64,000 nucleotides of DNA from Certhia americana (Eukaryota; Chordata; Aves; Passeriformes; Certhiidae), in contig CM031870.1 of NCBI GenBank assembly GCA_018697195.1, positions 6,500,819 to 6,564,818 on the forward strand, in the 5' to 3' direction. A model generated the notes under the pieces. It was not told where the DNA came from, ran no database searches, and was given only the letters and a program-made list of their open reading frames with translations. Below are positions 37,601 through 50,076 of this stretch, in pieces (position 1 is the stretch's first letter; the number at the start of each line of letters is the position of its first letter). Made by a program: the position numbers and the translations under genes.

Positions 37601-40600
37601 ATTCCAGCCACATACAACACTGCATGGACTGGCAACACTGAAACTGCTGTTCTGGGAAAGTCATGGAGGGTCTGTTGTTTTCTTTCCCGAACTATTTAAA
37701 CTAAGTGTGCTGCCTCTTCATTAGGAATAATTTCCTTATTAGATTACATTTATGGTTTTAATAAAACAACCAGAAAATACTTTTCAGCCTTGTTTTCTGT
37801 CTACACTGTGAAAGTCTGAGATACTTCTTAGATGGGAGAGAAAGTGTGACAATGGTTTGCTGAAAGGTTTATTTTTTGCTGAGTGCAGTATTTACATATT
37901 CCTGGGAGACAGAGTTAAGTTGGATATGCTCTTTGGGCATTATGAAAGTTCTTCAGCCAGATATTCTGCACTACATAAACTCAGCCCCTGCACACACCAG
38001 CTCTCCTGTTCAATATCAGCATATAAAGCAGGAAAACCCACAGACCTGTAACGAGTGGCATGTTCCGTCTCAACGTCCTCCAGATGAAATTCTGCCCAGG
38101 GATCAGGCATGTGCTTGGCTTTCTCAATAGCATGTTTCCAGGTTTCCTGAAGAAGTTACAGACTGGCACTTTATTTATAATCTGCAGCAGCTCACAAAAC
38201 CAGCACTTTCTAGAGCACATCAGGATCCCAATGCTATGGATATGTGCAGCTACACAAGTCCCCAAAGCACTACTCAAGAGCAGGAACCAGGTAGTACCAA
38301 AGACCACTCTGACCTTTTTATAGATTCAATTATAACAAAACTCAGTTCAGATACATAAAGCGCAGGTTTCAGTTCAATTTGCACCACTGTAAAGTTACTG
38401 AGAACAGAATGTGGCACAGTACATACCAGATACAATTTACAAAACCTGTGGTAATTTGCAGATATCTCTTAACATGCTCTGCAAATTGAAATAAGGCGCA
38501 CCCAGATGATATTAATTCACTTTTTCTGTTTTGATTTTTAGCTTTTCATACCTAGCAGCATATGCTGGTTTTGCATGCACAAGAGTAAGTATAAAAAAGT
38601 CCATTAAAGATACCATTAATATGGACAAAGTAAGAAGTTCTGTGAACCCCAGGGTCCCAGACTGCGCTCAGCATGAGAAAGAAGAAATTAGAATGGTGTA
38701 AAAATTGATTATTATAATAATTCCAGACAAGTAGCTATTTCAATGTTCACCAAGTCAAGAGTAAAATATCAAAGCAGTTTTCTGGAGCACAAACAGTCTC
38801 TCTCTACCAGCCAATTTGGACACTTCAGTCTTTTCTTCTACCTCTCTTACATGGTATATTTCCAAGAAAACTGGAGATATGATCCTGTGATGTGCCAAAT
38901 GCCTTTGGCAAAGTGAGCCGGAGAAAAAGCACCCTGCACCCTGCCAATAAAGAAGTACTGAGCTCTGAGATGTTATTACTGCCTCTCTGACTGAACTCCA
39001 AATGTGCAGAAACAGTAACTTTTAAAATTTTGGGATTATTTTGGTTTTTATCTTCGGGAATTAAAATCAGTCTTTTTCTATAAATAATAAACTATAAATT
39101 TGTGTTAGCAATGGCATCAAGAAAGTTTTTGAAGCAGCTAAACTTTAAATGCTCATGTTTATTTCAAATTTCAGCTTTCACTATGCATACCTTGCAAACA
39201 ATTTTAATCTCCCCTTTATAATAACAAAATTAAAACAGTACTACATTAAATATAATGAGTTTAAAGGACATGTTGAGAAAGATTTCCTACATGTTTCGAA
39301 AGAAAATGAAGTTGCCTCAGGTGATACAATGACAGCTCATATGGACCTGAGAATTTCCATACTTAAATACCTATGACAGAAATAAGGAGAGACAGCAACA
39401 AGAACTGCTTGGTTGATCAACTATATCTTGAGTAGATTCCCTCTCCAAAAGGTGATTTGTGTTCAAGTTAGAGGGTAATTTTAATAAGTTAATTACTTGT
39501 GCTTGATCTCTTAAAGTGCTTTGTACAAAAGCTGTGTCCTAATCTTCAAACAAACACTAATTTGGATTTCATGGAAAAGGTGCTAACAGTGCAATTTTTC
39601 TCCTGCTGGAGGCATATGGCTGCCATACAGTGAAATTTCAGGGCAGAGAACACAGGATGGATATTACTCCATTTAACAGGTACCTCTTTTAGTTTTGACT
39701 TGATGACTCTTAGGGGATGAAGCAATAAGTCCTCCCAAACAATAAAATAATGAAGAAAAAAAAAGTCCATAAAAGCAGAAAAAAAATCATAATGCATCTA
39801 TTAGATATGGTGTTGACATTTTCTTTTTAACCTACCCGACCATGGTCAACCACAGAGCCATGCTTAGAACGATGTTGTGTGTCATTCTAAAGGATCCGTG
39901 AGAGACATGAAAGCAGGAAAATACATGTGAAAAGACAAATGATTGACAAAGAGTCTTGGTTCTCTTTGTTAGTAAAAAAAACCCCAGAAACTTTCAGATA
40001 AAAGCCACTCTTCAATTTATATTCCCAATTTAAGTTCATTCTTAGAACACCTGCGAATAAACCTGTTGAAGTAAGTTGGTAATTTTTTTTATTGGAAAGT
40101 ATTTATTAAAAGGGTCTTGTCTATTAATTAGCTAATTAAACGTTGCTGAGTCCTGTTTAAAGAACAGAGTTAACAGCAACTTCTCTCTCTGGCTTTGCCT
40201 TTCATTACCAATGGCCCACACTGCCTTTCTCTAGCTTTGAGGTCTGACAGGCAAACTCTGACAGGCCAGGCTGTGGGGCTTAGGATGTTGTCAGCCCTGG
40301 CTGTCTGCTTCACTGCGTTGGAAGTCACCATTCCTGAAGCTTAAAAAGGGGATGAAGACTGGCTTGCTCCACATCTCAACACAAAGCAATTTATCTGTGA
40401 TAGGAGCTACAATTCCAAACTAGACATTGTGGAGACCAAAACACGGGTACAAACATTCTGCAGAAGCAAAATGACAGCTTAGGAAGGAGAAAATAATTGC
40501 ATTTCTGAAGTCCTTATCAGTTTTAACTCAGACCATATGACTCAGAAATTGCACTGCAGACCCAGAGGCAAGTGTTTAGTACATGTTAAAATGTACACAC

Positions 40601-41885
40601 AAATGAAGACTAGGCTCTCTGTCAGGTCTTAACTTGCACAGTTTAGCATACACCAACATCTGTCCCATTTCTATACTAAACTTTTGCTCATCTTCCTTAG
40701 ACATGTGTACCTTTTAATGTTTCTTTTAACTACCTTTGGAAAAATCTTCCTGCAGACAAGCCAGCTTCACTTTCCATGTGTTACTATGTCATCTGACTGA
40801 AATAACTCCCAGTATTTTTTCCCAATTAAAGCATGCATCAGGCATAACCGAGATTTTAGAGCATCTATTAAATAAATGTTAATATTTATAATAAGAAATG
40901 TGTTAATAAAACACATTAAATATAGGAAAATCTAAGAGACATGCCAATTTAGCACAAACTGTGTTTATTTAAAATATCTAAGCTACAGAGTGGGCTGTCA
41001 CATGAGGCTCCATTGCCTGGCCTGATCTGTGTGAAGGGAGATGAGTGAAAAAGGAGACATTGCCAAGGAAGCACCAGCTACAGCCCCTCTGACCTCACTG
41101 CAATGCTGTAGCTGCTGTTCATCCCCAAAAGGTCAGATACTGCTTGTGTACACTGTCAAGAACTACTGCCAGTGCAACACTTCATGCCCAAGCATGGAAG
41201 TCAAAATGCTCCCTAAGATAGAACTATAACATACCTTACAATTTTATAATTTACAATTTTATTTGTCCAACTAAAAATATCACAGAATAGCAAAATTAAT
41301 AATAAATTATCTTCTGACAAGCCCCAATTTTTCTAACACCAATTGTATTACCTTTTGAATCTCTCAATCAATATACTGCAATGTAAATGGTTTGATCCTA
41401 ATGGCAGTGAATTGTTCTCCTGAACTGAGTGGAGGAAGATCTCCCCCTGAACTGAAAGGGACAGTAAGCAATTCCATGGCAGTGTCAGAATATTGGCTTA
41501 ATGGAATTAACTGCAGGTCTGGAAAAAAACAGATTAGTATCTTCATTGAAAAGGTTAGTTACAAGAGATGAAGCAGTTAGAAAATGTCTCATGCCAACTA
41601 AGCAAAACCAAAACCTTAACGAAAACTGGAGCCAATACTTACCTTAAAGCTAAAGCTTCTGGGAGAAGAGCTTGAACTGTATTGCTCAGTTTTTGCTAAG
41701 TTGCTGTAATAATTATCTACTTTGGTACTGACAGACTGGTTAGAAACTGGATCATCAGTTATTGGACAGATAAAATAATTGTCTTCATCATCACTATCAG
41801 CATCAAGATAATTCTCAGAGTCCGCTGGAGTCGTTCTGGCATTATCAATCCCTTCCATACGAAAAATAAGATCCTCATCTGCCAT
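22622..41885 (-). CDS. EEF2K: EEF2K, eukaryotic elongation factor 2 kinase (complete CDS)
   Basis: Ca2+/calmodulin-activated alpha-kinase that phosphorylates eEF2 and slows elongation; cytosolic. Coding exons: 41643-41885, 38046-38146, 36459-36519, 35563-35600, 33242-33413, 31976-32125, 30358-30490, 29559-29686, 28938-29139, 28603-28655, 27798-27875, 27107-27169, 25732-25866, 24617-24805, 24124-24248, 23368-23546, 22622-22731. The total is 2160 bp, 719 residues (human 725), with all phases consistent. Visible parts: a calmodulin-binding helix around W84 (ETWKHAIEKAKHMPDPW); ATP-binding K169 (NYVAKQY); catalytic D273 (VVDIQGVGD); zinc ligands H311/C313/C317 (HSHFCNNIC); the autophosphorylation site T347 (QTILRGTEEK); the S6K/RSK-type site S365 (VRTVSGSRPP); a DSGYPS phosphodegron at 434-439; C-terminal SEL1-like helical repeats; and an end in AEEAWAMMEE. 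The start ATG has a strong context (A at -3, G at +4). No breaks. Certain. Confidence 0.98.
24900..25260 (+). mobile_element. CR1 LINE 3' end in an EEF2K intron
   Basis: Clear CR1 sense sequence: AGAGGAGGCTCAGGGGAAAC, CTACAATTATCTGAAAGGAG, then CATCTTCTCCCAAGCAGC, GAGAAGAATTTCTTCATGGG, and the terminal CTTTTCCAACCTAAAAGGTT. It is diverged and 5'-truncated, lies between exons 24617-24805 and 25732-25866, and is antisense to EEF2K. Confidence 0.92.
34883..34910. repeat. (AC)n microsatellite in an EEF2K intron
   Basis: ACACATAC followed by about nine AC units and ATACAT, in the intron between exons 33242-33413 and 35563-35600. Confidence 0.9.
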
Positions 41886-41946
41886 GTTTGCAGGAGGTTG
41901 GTTTAACTCCTGCAAGGACTGGAACACCCACTACGCCAATGCACAT
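41875..41946 (-). other. Short upstream ORF overlapping the EEF2K start (predicted)
   Basis: If exon 2 begins at 41964 (acceptor after a long pyrimidine tract, CTCTCTCACCCAG), the leader contains an ATG at 41946. This opens a 23-codon frame that overlaps the EEF2K ATG (41885) out of frame and stops at 41875-41877. Its start context is weak (T at -3). Whether it is translated is unknown. Confidence 0.4.
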
Positions 41947-41964
41947 GCAAAAATGGGGAAGAAG

Positions 41965-44900
41965 CTGGGTGAGAGAGGAAAAAAGGAAAAAAACTGTTAC
42001 TAAAAGAACAAATAATGCATAACACTGATGTCAGCACACTGGCAGAAAAGAGATATATTTGTATCTGGCTCTGTAAAAGTAATCCTCAGGTTTTTTTTCA
42101 AAACTACAAACATGTAGTTTTGAACACCTCTGCTGGAGCTGCTGAGAAGCATTCTACAGGACTGAGAAGATAGGAGCTTAGTATTATTCTATCCTTGGTT
42201 ATCACCTCCTCCAAATGTTTTTATTCTTCCTTATATGAAATGCTGAGTTTCACAAAACCAGTCTTGAGAGAGTTTTACCTTGAACAGCACAGTCAAATTT
42301 TCAGATCTTTTCAAGACAAGTCTTCTCAAGGATATTGTGTACAAATTATCAGTCAAATAAATTAGAGAATATTATAAGAACAACATAGAAAAATTTTCTA
42401 CCATCCACAAGATTTAAGTTGGCTCTTAGCTCACATACAGCCAATGGCCCACAGGCTGGTGAAAGTGTAGCACATTGCAGAAAAATGAGGTGGAGGAATG
42501 ATTAAAGAAAGCCCTTGGAAAATGTGGACAGATACTCTGAAAATACCGGTGTATACAAAATAGAGGATTAGTGAGAATATTCAAAATTTGGCCCTGATGC
42601 TGACCAAGCAACAGGATGTAACTTAAAACAGACATTTCTAAGTGTCACATTGTTTAGTTCTTCACCCAACCAGCAAAATCGGGGATTTTCACAAAGTTAG
42701 TCTAATGAAATAACCACAAACCAAGGGTTTCAGTTTTGCTTTACAGCTATCCCTCAGCTCTTTGCATTTTAATCTTCTTTCTGCACGAAACAGGAAGATG
42801 AACACACTCCCACAGAAATATTCATAGCTGCAGACCTCACTCCCCAGCTACTGAGAAGAAACTGGTCACCACAGAAACAGTGTCTTAACACGCAGCAGCT
42901 TTCACCAGCAACATTATCTTGTTGGTTACTGCTCTTCTGAGGGGGGCAGCATTCCCACACTTCAGCCAGCAACACCGGTAACTCCAGCACTGCACCAGAC
43001 AGCACCTGCTCTGGAAAACCACTGCTGGAGAAGGTCTCAGCCAACTCAGCTCACTTTGCACTGGAGTGCTCACCTGCTCCTCCAGCAAAGACCATGAAGG
43101 AGCTGTCAATTCTGGAAAGGGGCAGTAGCACATACCTGCAGGGGAAGGCGTCCTCAGCTGCCACTGCCATTTTTACTGTGATCATCTTACCAGTCTGCAC
43201 TGAATGCTGGAGAACCCCTACTGCCTGTCACACACACAGCCAGCAGCTGTCAAATGATGCTTCAAGGACGTGACTAATTCAGGACAAAGCACAGCACTGG
43301 ACAGCCCCATTACACCCAAGTGCTGTCCTGCACTCCCTTCTGCTCCTGCTGTCACACACATCAGCAGATCCATGGGGTTCAGGACACTTTGAGAACCAGC
43401 AGCAATGTAGGAATGTGAGTTTGTGCAGCAGTGACTGCAAACATTCTGATTTCTGTGACTTGCATATATGAAATATCACCACACAAATCAGTTTCTATTT
43501 AAAACTAATGGTGTTTATATAAGTCTCATGTTTTTTCTTGGAACCGTATTTCTTGTAGAGTACTTGTGATGTTTACTTTGGAAGTGTATGTACCAAGAAT
43601 CATACTCAAATAAAATGTTCTTTAAAACAGAATTCAGTAATCACACTTTGAACTACACAAACACTGCTCTAAATCTCACAGTTTGCTTGACAAAACACCT
43701 TTAAAAAAAGCCTGAGCTTCATCCCAAGGCTTGTACCCTGTGCTTTGGCATTATAGCACAGAAGTTGTACCATACAGGAATTTCTGTTACTACTGCTATT
43801 GTGTTTTGATCATTTAATCTTTAATATCCATTACAGAAGTGTTCCTAAAGCTAAGCAACAAGGAGAGTGAGACTGCAATGAACCAAGCCTACCAGCCTGC
43901 ATTATCACACACAACCTGCAATTTTAACTACCCACTCCAACCCACTTTGAAAATTTAATCCATTTTTTATCAACCTTGTACTACGTGATTCAAAATGCAG
44001 ACAATTTAAAATACGGTTCTTAATCTGCTCTAGTTTGTACTGATTTTTATTTTTTCAATGCCTGTTTCAAGTATTTTTCCTTCTCTTGCCTTTATATCCA
44101 AGAGCCACACGACCAGGAGGTGCAGGTGAGTTGCAAGGACAACATGCAAATATGTGAACTTAGATAAACAGCAGGGAAAATTCACATCACAAGGCTGTTA
44201 AAGCATGACTTGTTTCTTGTAAGTATCTGTTGTTACAAAGCACTTCTGGGTTTAGTGAGACTCTTGACCAAGGTTCTACAGTGGTCAGCATCTAAACCTG
44301 CCTTAATTCATCCCAAAGAGCTGAGTGATAGGAATGGTCCAGTCAGCAAAAGAAGGAGCATCTCCAGTGTTCAGAAGCATCTTCATTGTTTCAGCTCAGA
44401 CACAGCCCCCTGCAATTCTTTTAACACAGGACAGGAGAGCAGGAGCTGCCCTGTAACAGAAATCTTGTGGAGAAGCATTACAGCAAGCATGACCCAGCTC
44501 TCCCTGGTATAATACTAAATCCCTTTTGGTTTAATATCTCATCAGTTAAAGCCACTTAACAGGATACCTGTAAGAGCAACAAACAGTTTTTTCTTTAAAG
44601 GGAGAAGTCACCTTTCAGAGTAACATTCTTTTAAAGTGCAGATTCAAAATTTAACCTTAACAATTCTACAGACTATACACCTTATAAAGTATTATCACTT
44701 TATGAGCTACAGACCCAAAGCTACATAAACTTTGTAGTTTATGTACAACAAACAAGAACAACCCCACTAGCTATGTTAATGTCCTGTAGCACATTACAGA
44801 ATGACCATGCTTTCCAAACACCCAACTGACCCCTACAAAGCAAATGTCTATTCTCACCTGCACCTCACACTGCAAGAAAACAGGTTCTAGTAAAAGCAGT

Positions 44901-45852
44901 GATAAAAACCAAAATAACCCCCCCCCAGATATCTCAACTCACTATCTTTGAGAACTTGTCTTACCAAAGACTGATTTCTAATAAGTTTTTAACACGGGTC
45001 CCTTCCAGTGTATCACTACTGCAAACACCATGGCACAAACACCATTCAGTTTGCCTGCAAGCATAGCTGGGATAATCATTGTATTAGTCTGAGTGTCAGA
45101 GAGCAAAAATACAAAATTCATGAAGCAAAGGGGTGAGCTGCATCAGCTCAGAGTATGAAGCATTTGAAACAAATTCCTGTGCAAGGAAACACAGCACGGA
45201 TTCAAATACACGAAATGGCTTTTAGAGCAGCAGGCAGTGAGGCACAAGAACAGCCCTTCCGAGTCAAGTGCACCCTGCTGCCAAACACGCAAATAAACAC
45301 TACGGTAAGAGTCTCCAAAACATGGAGGTGGGAAAAGACAGAAAAGGAACCTCCAAGATAATTTTAAAATGTCCTTCCACTGCCATTAATAGACCTGTTA
45401 TTTCAACTGGCCTTAAATACTCTGCACAATTACCTATCGCTGACTTCTGTAAGCATGTTAATTAACTCCATGCTTTATGTGCATTGAGGTAGTTGAAGAA
45501 TTCTCCAAACACGAACCGTGCTGGAGCAGTCCCAAGCTGTCAGGGCGGACTCAGCCGCGGACAGCCCCGCACACAGCAGCTGTTCCACGGTCACAGACAG
45601 CGCTTGGCACTTTTAAACACCGTAGGAACCAAATTATGCGCAATGTCGTGGAAACATAAATGGACGAAACGCCGATCTTTAGGTATGAGCCCAGCATTGC
45701 TGCCCAATGCCACAAATCAGGTTATTTTGGGGCCCGCGCACAAGCCTGCCCGCCGCCGGCCTCCCACACGCTCTGGCCACCCCACCGATCATCGTTTTCC
45801 GCAACTAAAAACGACCTTCCCGCGTTTCCCGGGGCGCCGCGACGGCACCTAC
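41965..45852 (-). other. EEF2K: EEF2K intron 1 (predicted)
   Basis: About 3.9 kb between the acceptor at 41965 and the donor at 45851-45852. No exon, tRNA or recognisable transposon was seen. A run of 9 C lies near 44.92 kb. Confidence 0.45.
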
Positions 45853-46100
45853 CGTGTTAGGAGAGCCCAGATCCGCCGCGGAACGCGGTACGGAGCGATC
45901 CCACAAGCCCCGTTGGCGGTAAGGCAGGCGGTGAGAGGAGAAGCCGCCCGCAGAGGGAGGAGACGGGAACCGGCCGGCCGGGCAGCCCTCACCGCCCCTC
46001 ACCGCCCCTCACCGCCCGCCGCCCCGGCAAGGCGCCGCTTCCCGCTCCCTCAGCGGCCCCGCGGGCACCCGCTGTGCGGAGTGCTGCCGGGATCCTGGCA
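45853..46100 (-). other. EEF2K: EEF2K non-coding exon 1 (predicted; 5' end unknown)
   Basis: The donor CACG followed by GTAGGTGCC is at 45851-45852 on the minus strand inside the CpG island. Joined to the acceptor at 41965 it would give a leader exon. The right limit is only a guess from the end of the GC-rich block. Confidence 0.45.
45989..46019 (-). repeat. Tandem 10-bp GC-box repeat in the EEF2K promoter
   Basis: CACCGCCCCT occurs as three consecutive copies followed by CACCGCCC on the plus strand; the minus strand reads GGGGCGGTGA repeats, each a plausible Sp1/KLF site. Confidence 0.8.
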
Positions 46101-46149
46101 GATACTTTATTCCAGTGAGAAACCCGATAGAAATCTGAGCAGAACCCCC

Positions 46150-49000
46150 ACCTAACTCGGTTAGCGATGGGGGAAAGCCCGGGGCCAGTGGGGACAGGAA
46201 GGACAGCGGGTGTGCAGGTCGCCAGAGCGCGGCTCACGGGACAGCCACTCAAATTTGCTTTTATTTCTGTTCCCGTTGGGTGTGGAGCTGAAAGGAGGGG
46301 GTGTCCGTGGGCAGGTGCTCCCATGGGAAGCCCCCGAAGATCCCAGCCCCGAGGGAAGGCACAGGGAGCAGATGTGGGCAGTGACCACAGGGCCTGCCTG
46401 CGCTTCAGGTTGGTCTTTCCAGATAAATTAAAATTGTGCTATTCTACATTTCCCCATAAGAAATGGCAGTATTATGCACCAGATTTCACGTTCTAAAGAG
46501 CACATTTCCTCAAAGCACCCACATTTGCTTTTGTCCTAAAACACTGGGTTTCTGGGTTGACAAAGCCCATGTTTAAGCTTTTCTTCCAAGTTAGAATTTG
46601 TCTAAAATTTAAACAAAACTCCTTATCCTTTAATGAGTTACATGGAAATTAATGTAAATAGGTTCTGGCTTAATTGTATTACTTGGCAGCCTGCAAAGAG
46701 TCTGTGTTTTTTACTGGTGTTCAATCCCTTATTCATGCAAATAATCCTCATTTAGTGCCTTTTAGCGTGAGTAAGGGTTACAGAACTGAGACTGGAAGAT
46801 GTGAATACATCCTCCATGACAAATGGATGGTCTCTTGCAGCACCACAGATGGAAAAGTGTACAATCCTTGTGCTCTCCGAAGAGAGTAGAAAACACTGCT
46901 GCTGAGATAATCTTCAGGAGGAAGATTACCAATATTTAATTAAAAACACACAGAGCAGATGCTCTGACTGTCTGCCAGGAAAACCCACCATTACTTAAGT
47001 AAATTAAACTGTGTCTCAGCATGGGAGGGAGCAGCACACGTGTGCTGAAACACCACCTGCAATTTGAGGGTACATGTAATTTTGTCACCAATTTCCAGCA
47101 CCATGCTGAGGCTGCAGCCCTGGTTTGAGAATGTCAAGCAGACACTTGACTGAGGGCTTCCTAAGGGCACACTTTTTCTCAAATTTGTGCAGAGTTTAAA
47201 CTGAAAGGCATTTGCAATCATTTGTTAATGATTGTGCAGAAAAACTCTTGAGGTCCTATTCATTTCCCAGATGCAAATCACTGTGGTGATATTAGCAGTT
47301 ATCAATAACTGAACACTTATGTCCCATGAGTGCCAGAACCTGCATCTTCTCATTTCTCACCCAGCCCAGCCGAGCATGCTGAGGAGAGCAGCAGCTGGCA
47401 GGACTGATGTTGGGATGCTTCATGGCAGGGCCTGGGAAGAGCACAGACTCATCAAATGAATTCTGAAGGCCGAGGAGAAGCCAGATGTCTGGTTCCCACT
47501 GTGTGAAAATGTGTTGATAATGGTTAAAAAATCACCACCTGCCGCGGCAGGCTGCTGATAATGGGGGAATACTGTAACTGGTGTGATACATGAGCACAGC
47601 TGAACACATCATGAAAGTAGCTCATTTTAAACTCAGGTTTAACTCATGGAATCATTAAGGTTGCAAAAGGCATCCAAGGTCAGGACCAGCCTTTTACTGA
47701 ATCCCATCATACCCACTGGACCTAATCACAAAGTACCATGTGTACTTGCATTTTGAACATTTCCAGAGATGGTGACTCCACCACTTCCCTAGGCAGCCTG
47801 TTCCAATGCTTAACCCACTATTTCAGTGAAGAAATTTTTCCAAATATCCAACTTAAACCCCCTCCAATGCAGCTTGGGGCCATTTCCTTTTGTCTTACTA
47901 TTTGGAAGGAGAGACTGGTCCCCATGTTGCCACAACCTTCTTCCAGGGAGTTGCAGAGAACCTCCTTTTCTCAAGGCTGAACACCCCCATCTCCCTCAGC
48001 TGCTCCTCACAGAATTTACCCTCTAGACTCTTCACCAGCTCTGTTGCCCTTCTCTCTTGGACACAAAATACTCGGCATCATTTTGGACTAAAAGAAACCC
48101 CACAGCTGCCTTCTGCCATAAATCCTCATGGAGAATGTTCTGCTTTATCAGAAACATAGGTCATGCCTTCTCAAGCTACACATTTCTCATGCTTTTAAAT
48201 AAGCCAGCTCTGCCACCCTGGTGCAAGGGTGTACTTATTCCCAGGTTTAAGCCTGGAGATTCTCTTCTATTTTCTGTAACATCTTCTTAAAAGAACAATC
48301 AGTGATGATGAAAAACTAAAGACATGTTGAAATCAGGCATTGGCCCAGACATGCTGTATCTTCTAGTTTTAGTTTTCTATTTCTACATTATGTGTTATAT
48401 CCTTTACACTTAAAGAGTTTGATTCATTTTTTTGTTGTTTTAAAATACTAAAAATTAAATTTGAAATGGCAACCTAGGAAATCAGTGACCTGCAAGTCTA
48501 ATATGTTGTTCTTTCATTGAGTATGAGTATTTTTTTCCAAGAGCACTATAGCTTGTGAAGTTTATGCATTTTAAATAAGGTTCCCTTTAGAAATCATTGT
48601 TCTAGGGAACTGTGGTTTTTGAAAGGAAAAAGGAAAGGACACCTCTTATGGTATTAACTTTCAGGGCAATTTTATTCTGCATTCGTTTAAATCTGCAGTT
48701 TTAAAAACTGCCTTTAAATCAATCATCTGACAATTTGTGCCCTCATACTCCTATGACAATCTGGTCTTTCAAGGTAAATCAAGTTGGTCATAAACCTCAC
48801 TCCAGACTTACAGGAGGTGAACAAAACACACATACCTAAGCCAATGCATGACTTTCTACGGGAAGAAGGACAATAGTGGACATCATTTCTCCATATTGTC
48901 TTAATTGCATTACATTTAGTCTTGATATTTTTAGCTCTGTCCACAAAGTAATTATACAAATTTCTCCCGCAGGCCTCCCAGAACACGAGAATTGATCTTC
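46150..49000. other. Intergenic, upstream of EEF2K
   Basis: Contains a CR1 fragment (47.6-48.1 kb) and otherwise ordinary sequence. No exon or RNA gene was recognised. Confidence 0.55.
47644..48065 (-). mobile_element. CR1 LINE 3' fragment
   Basis: Reverse complement of the CR1 3' end on the plus strand: GGAATCATTAAGGTTGCAAA, CCAGAGATGGTGACTCCACC, CCTAGGCAGCCTGTTCCAAT, then AGCTTGGGGCCATTTCCTTT and GCTGCTCCTCACAGAATTTA. It is longer than the other fragments here. Confidence 0.92.
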
Positions 49001-49649
49001 CTACTCACCAGTGACCGATTCTGGCTCTGGTTGCCAAAGCCAGCTCTCTCATTGAGGTGGACTGGGAAAGCACCTGCTCACACGGCGCCCGAGCTCAGCA
49101 GCAGGTAAGTGAGGCACTGATGTGGCAGGACAACAATCTGTACAGGCAGCCCCGACTACCAGCTGCCAGCGAGATAAAGGCGGCGGGGCCTCCCGTGTTG
49201 GGTGGGAATGGTTCAGCTGATGACACACTGCGATGCCAAGCGAGCAGCTGCCTCCGAAGTTCACTGGCCTCGCAGCGAGCTGGCAGCTTCTGGGCAGCAC
49301 ATGTGCTCTGGTGGGCCGGAGACGATTGCAGCGGGCAGGGAAGGCAGTGGGAGCCTGATACGGGGAGGACGGACCCTCTTCCTGGCCGGGAGCTGTGTGC
49401 ACACCTGCTGTCGCGGCTGCGAAGGCACCAGCCAAGGGCTGCCCTCGAACCTGCGTGACCACGCCACGGCCATCGCTGGGCTTGCGGATGCGCACAGCCG
49501 GGCAAAGCCCTCCCGAGGACCAGCCAGAGCTGATCCACCACAGCCGCGGCTGCTGTGAGGGAGGCACAGACCGCATGGTAGCGCCTTGCCGAGGTGCCAG
49601 CCTGGGCCGGCAGCGGACAAAGTACCCCGAGGTGTAGCCCGACGGCTGC

Positions 49650-49765
49650 AGCCCCTGGGGAGGAAGGGCCCTAGGCTCAAGGTCCAGCCGAACTCGGGAG
49701 AGGGAGCCGGAGCCCCTGGGGAGGAAGGGCCCGAGGCGAGGCCGGGAGAAGGAGCCTGAGCCCGC
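49650..49765. repeat. 61-bp tandem duplication in the CpG island
   Basis: AGCCCCTGGGGAGGAAGGGC starts at 49650 and again at 49711, with related flanks (GGAGAGGGAGCC versus GGAGAAGGAGCC). Confidence 0.75.
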
Positions 49766-50076
49766 TGCGAGGCAGACCGGCGGGCGCTGTTCCGGCTGGG
49801 CGCGGGGCTCCGGGTGGCACCGGGCGCGGGGCAGCGGCGCCACCTGCCGGGCGGGGGTGGGGACTGCGCTGGGCCGGGCCCAGCCGCACCGCCGCAGCCG
49901 CGGGCACGGAGAGCGCGGGGCCCGGCCCGGCGGCAGCAGCGGCGTTCGCGGAGCTCGGCGGGCGCCGCAGGCAGTGTGGTGCCGCGAACACGAGTAGGCA
50001 ATGTACACAGAAGGACAGAGAGCACAGCGGCGCTGCCCCTGCCAAATAGGCCTGGAGGGCGGCAGAGCAGGCAGGC

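Larger units (their letters stand above)
45530..46150 (-). promoter_or_regulatory. EEF2K: CpG island, EEF2K promoter
   Basis: A CpG-dense block about 4 kb upstream of the first EEF2K coding exon, with a donor site on the minus strand and a row of GC boxes at 45989-46019. It is the most likely EEF2K start region. The long plus-strand frame across it has no recognisable protein character. Confidence 0.65.

Noticed and set aside
45493..46155. A 220-residue plus-strand open frame at the EEF2K promoter
   Set aside because: Arg/Pro/Ala-rich composition from CpG-island DNA, with no start context or motif supporting it.
49049..50045. Open frames of 319 and 254 residues on the minus strand
   Set aside because: Overlapping frames of low-complexity Arg/Pro/Ala-rich sequence in a CpG island, partly produced by a 61-bp duplication. 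No protein family was recognised.
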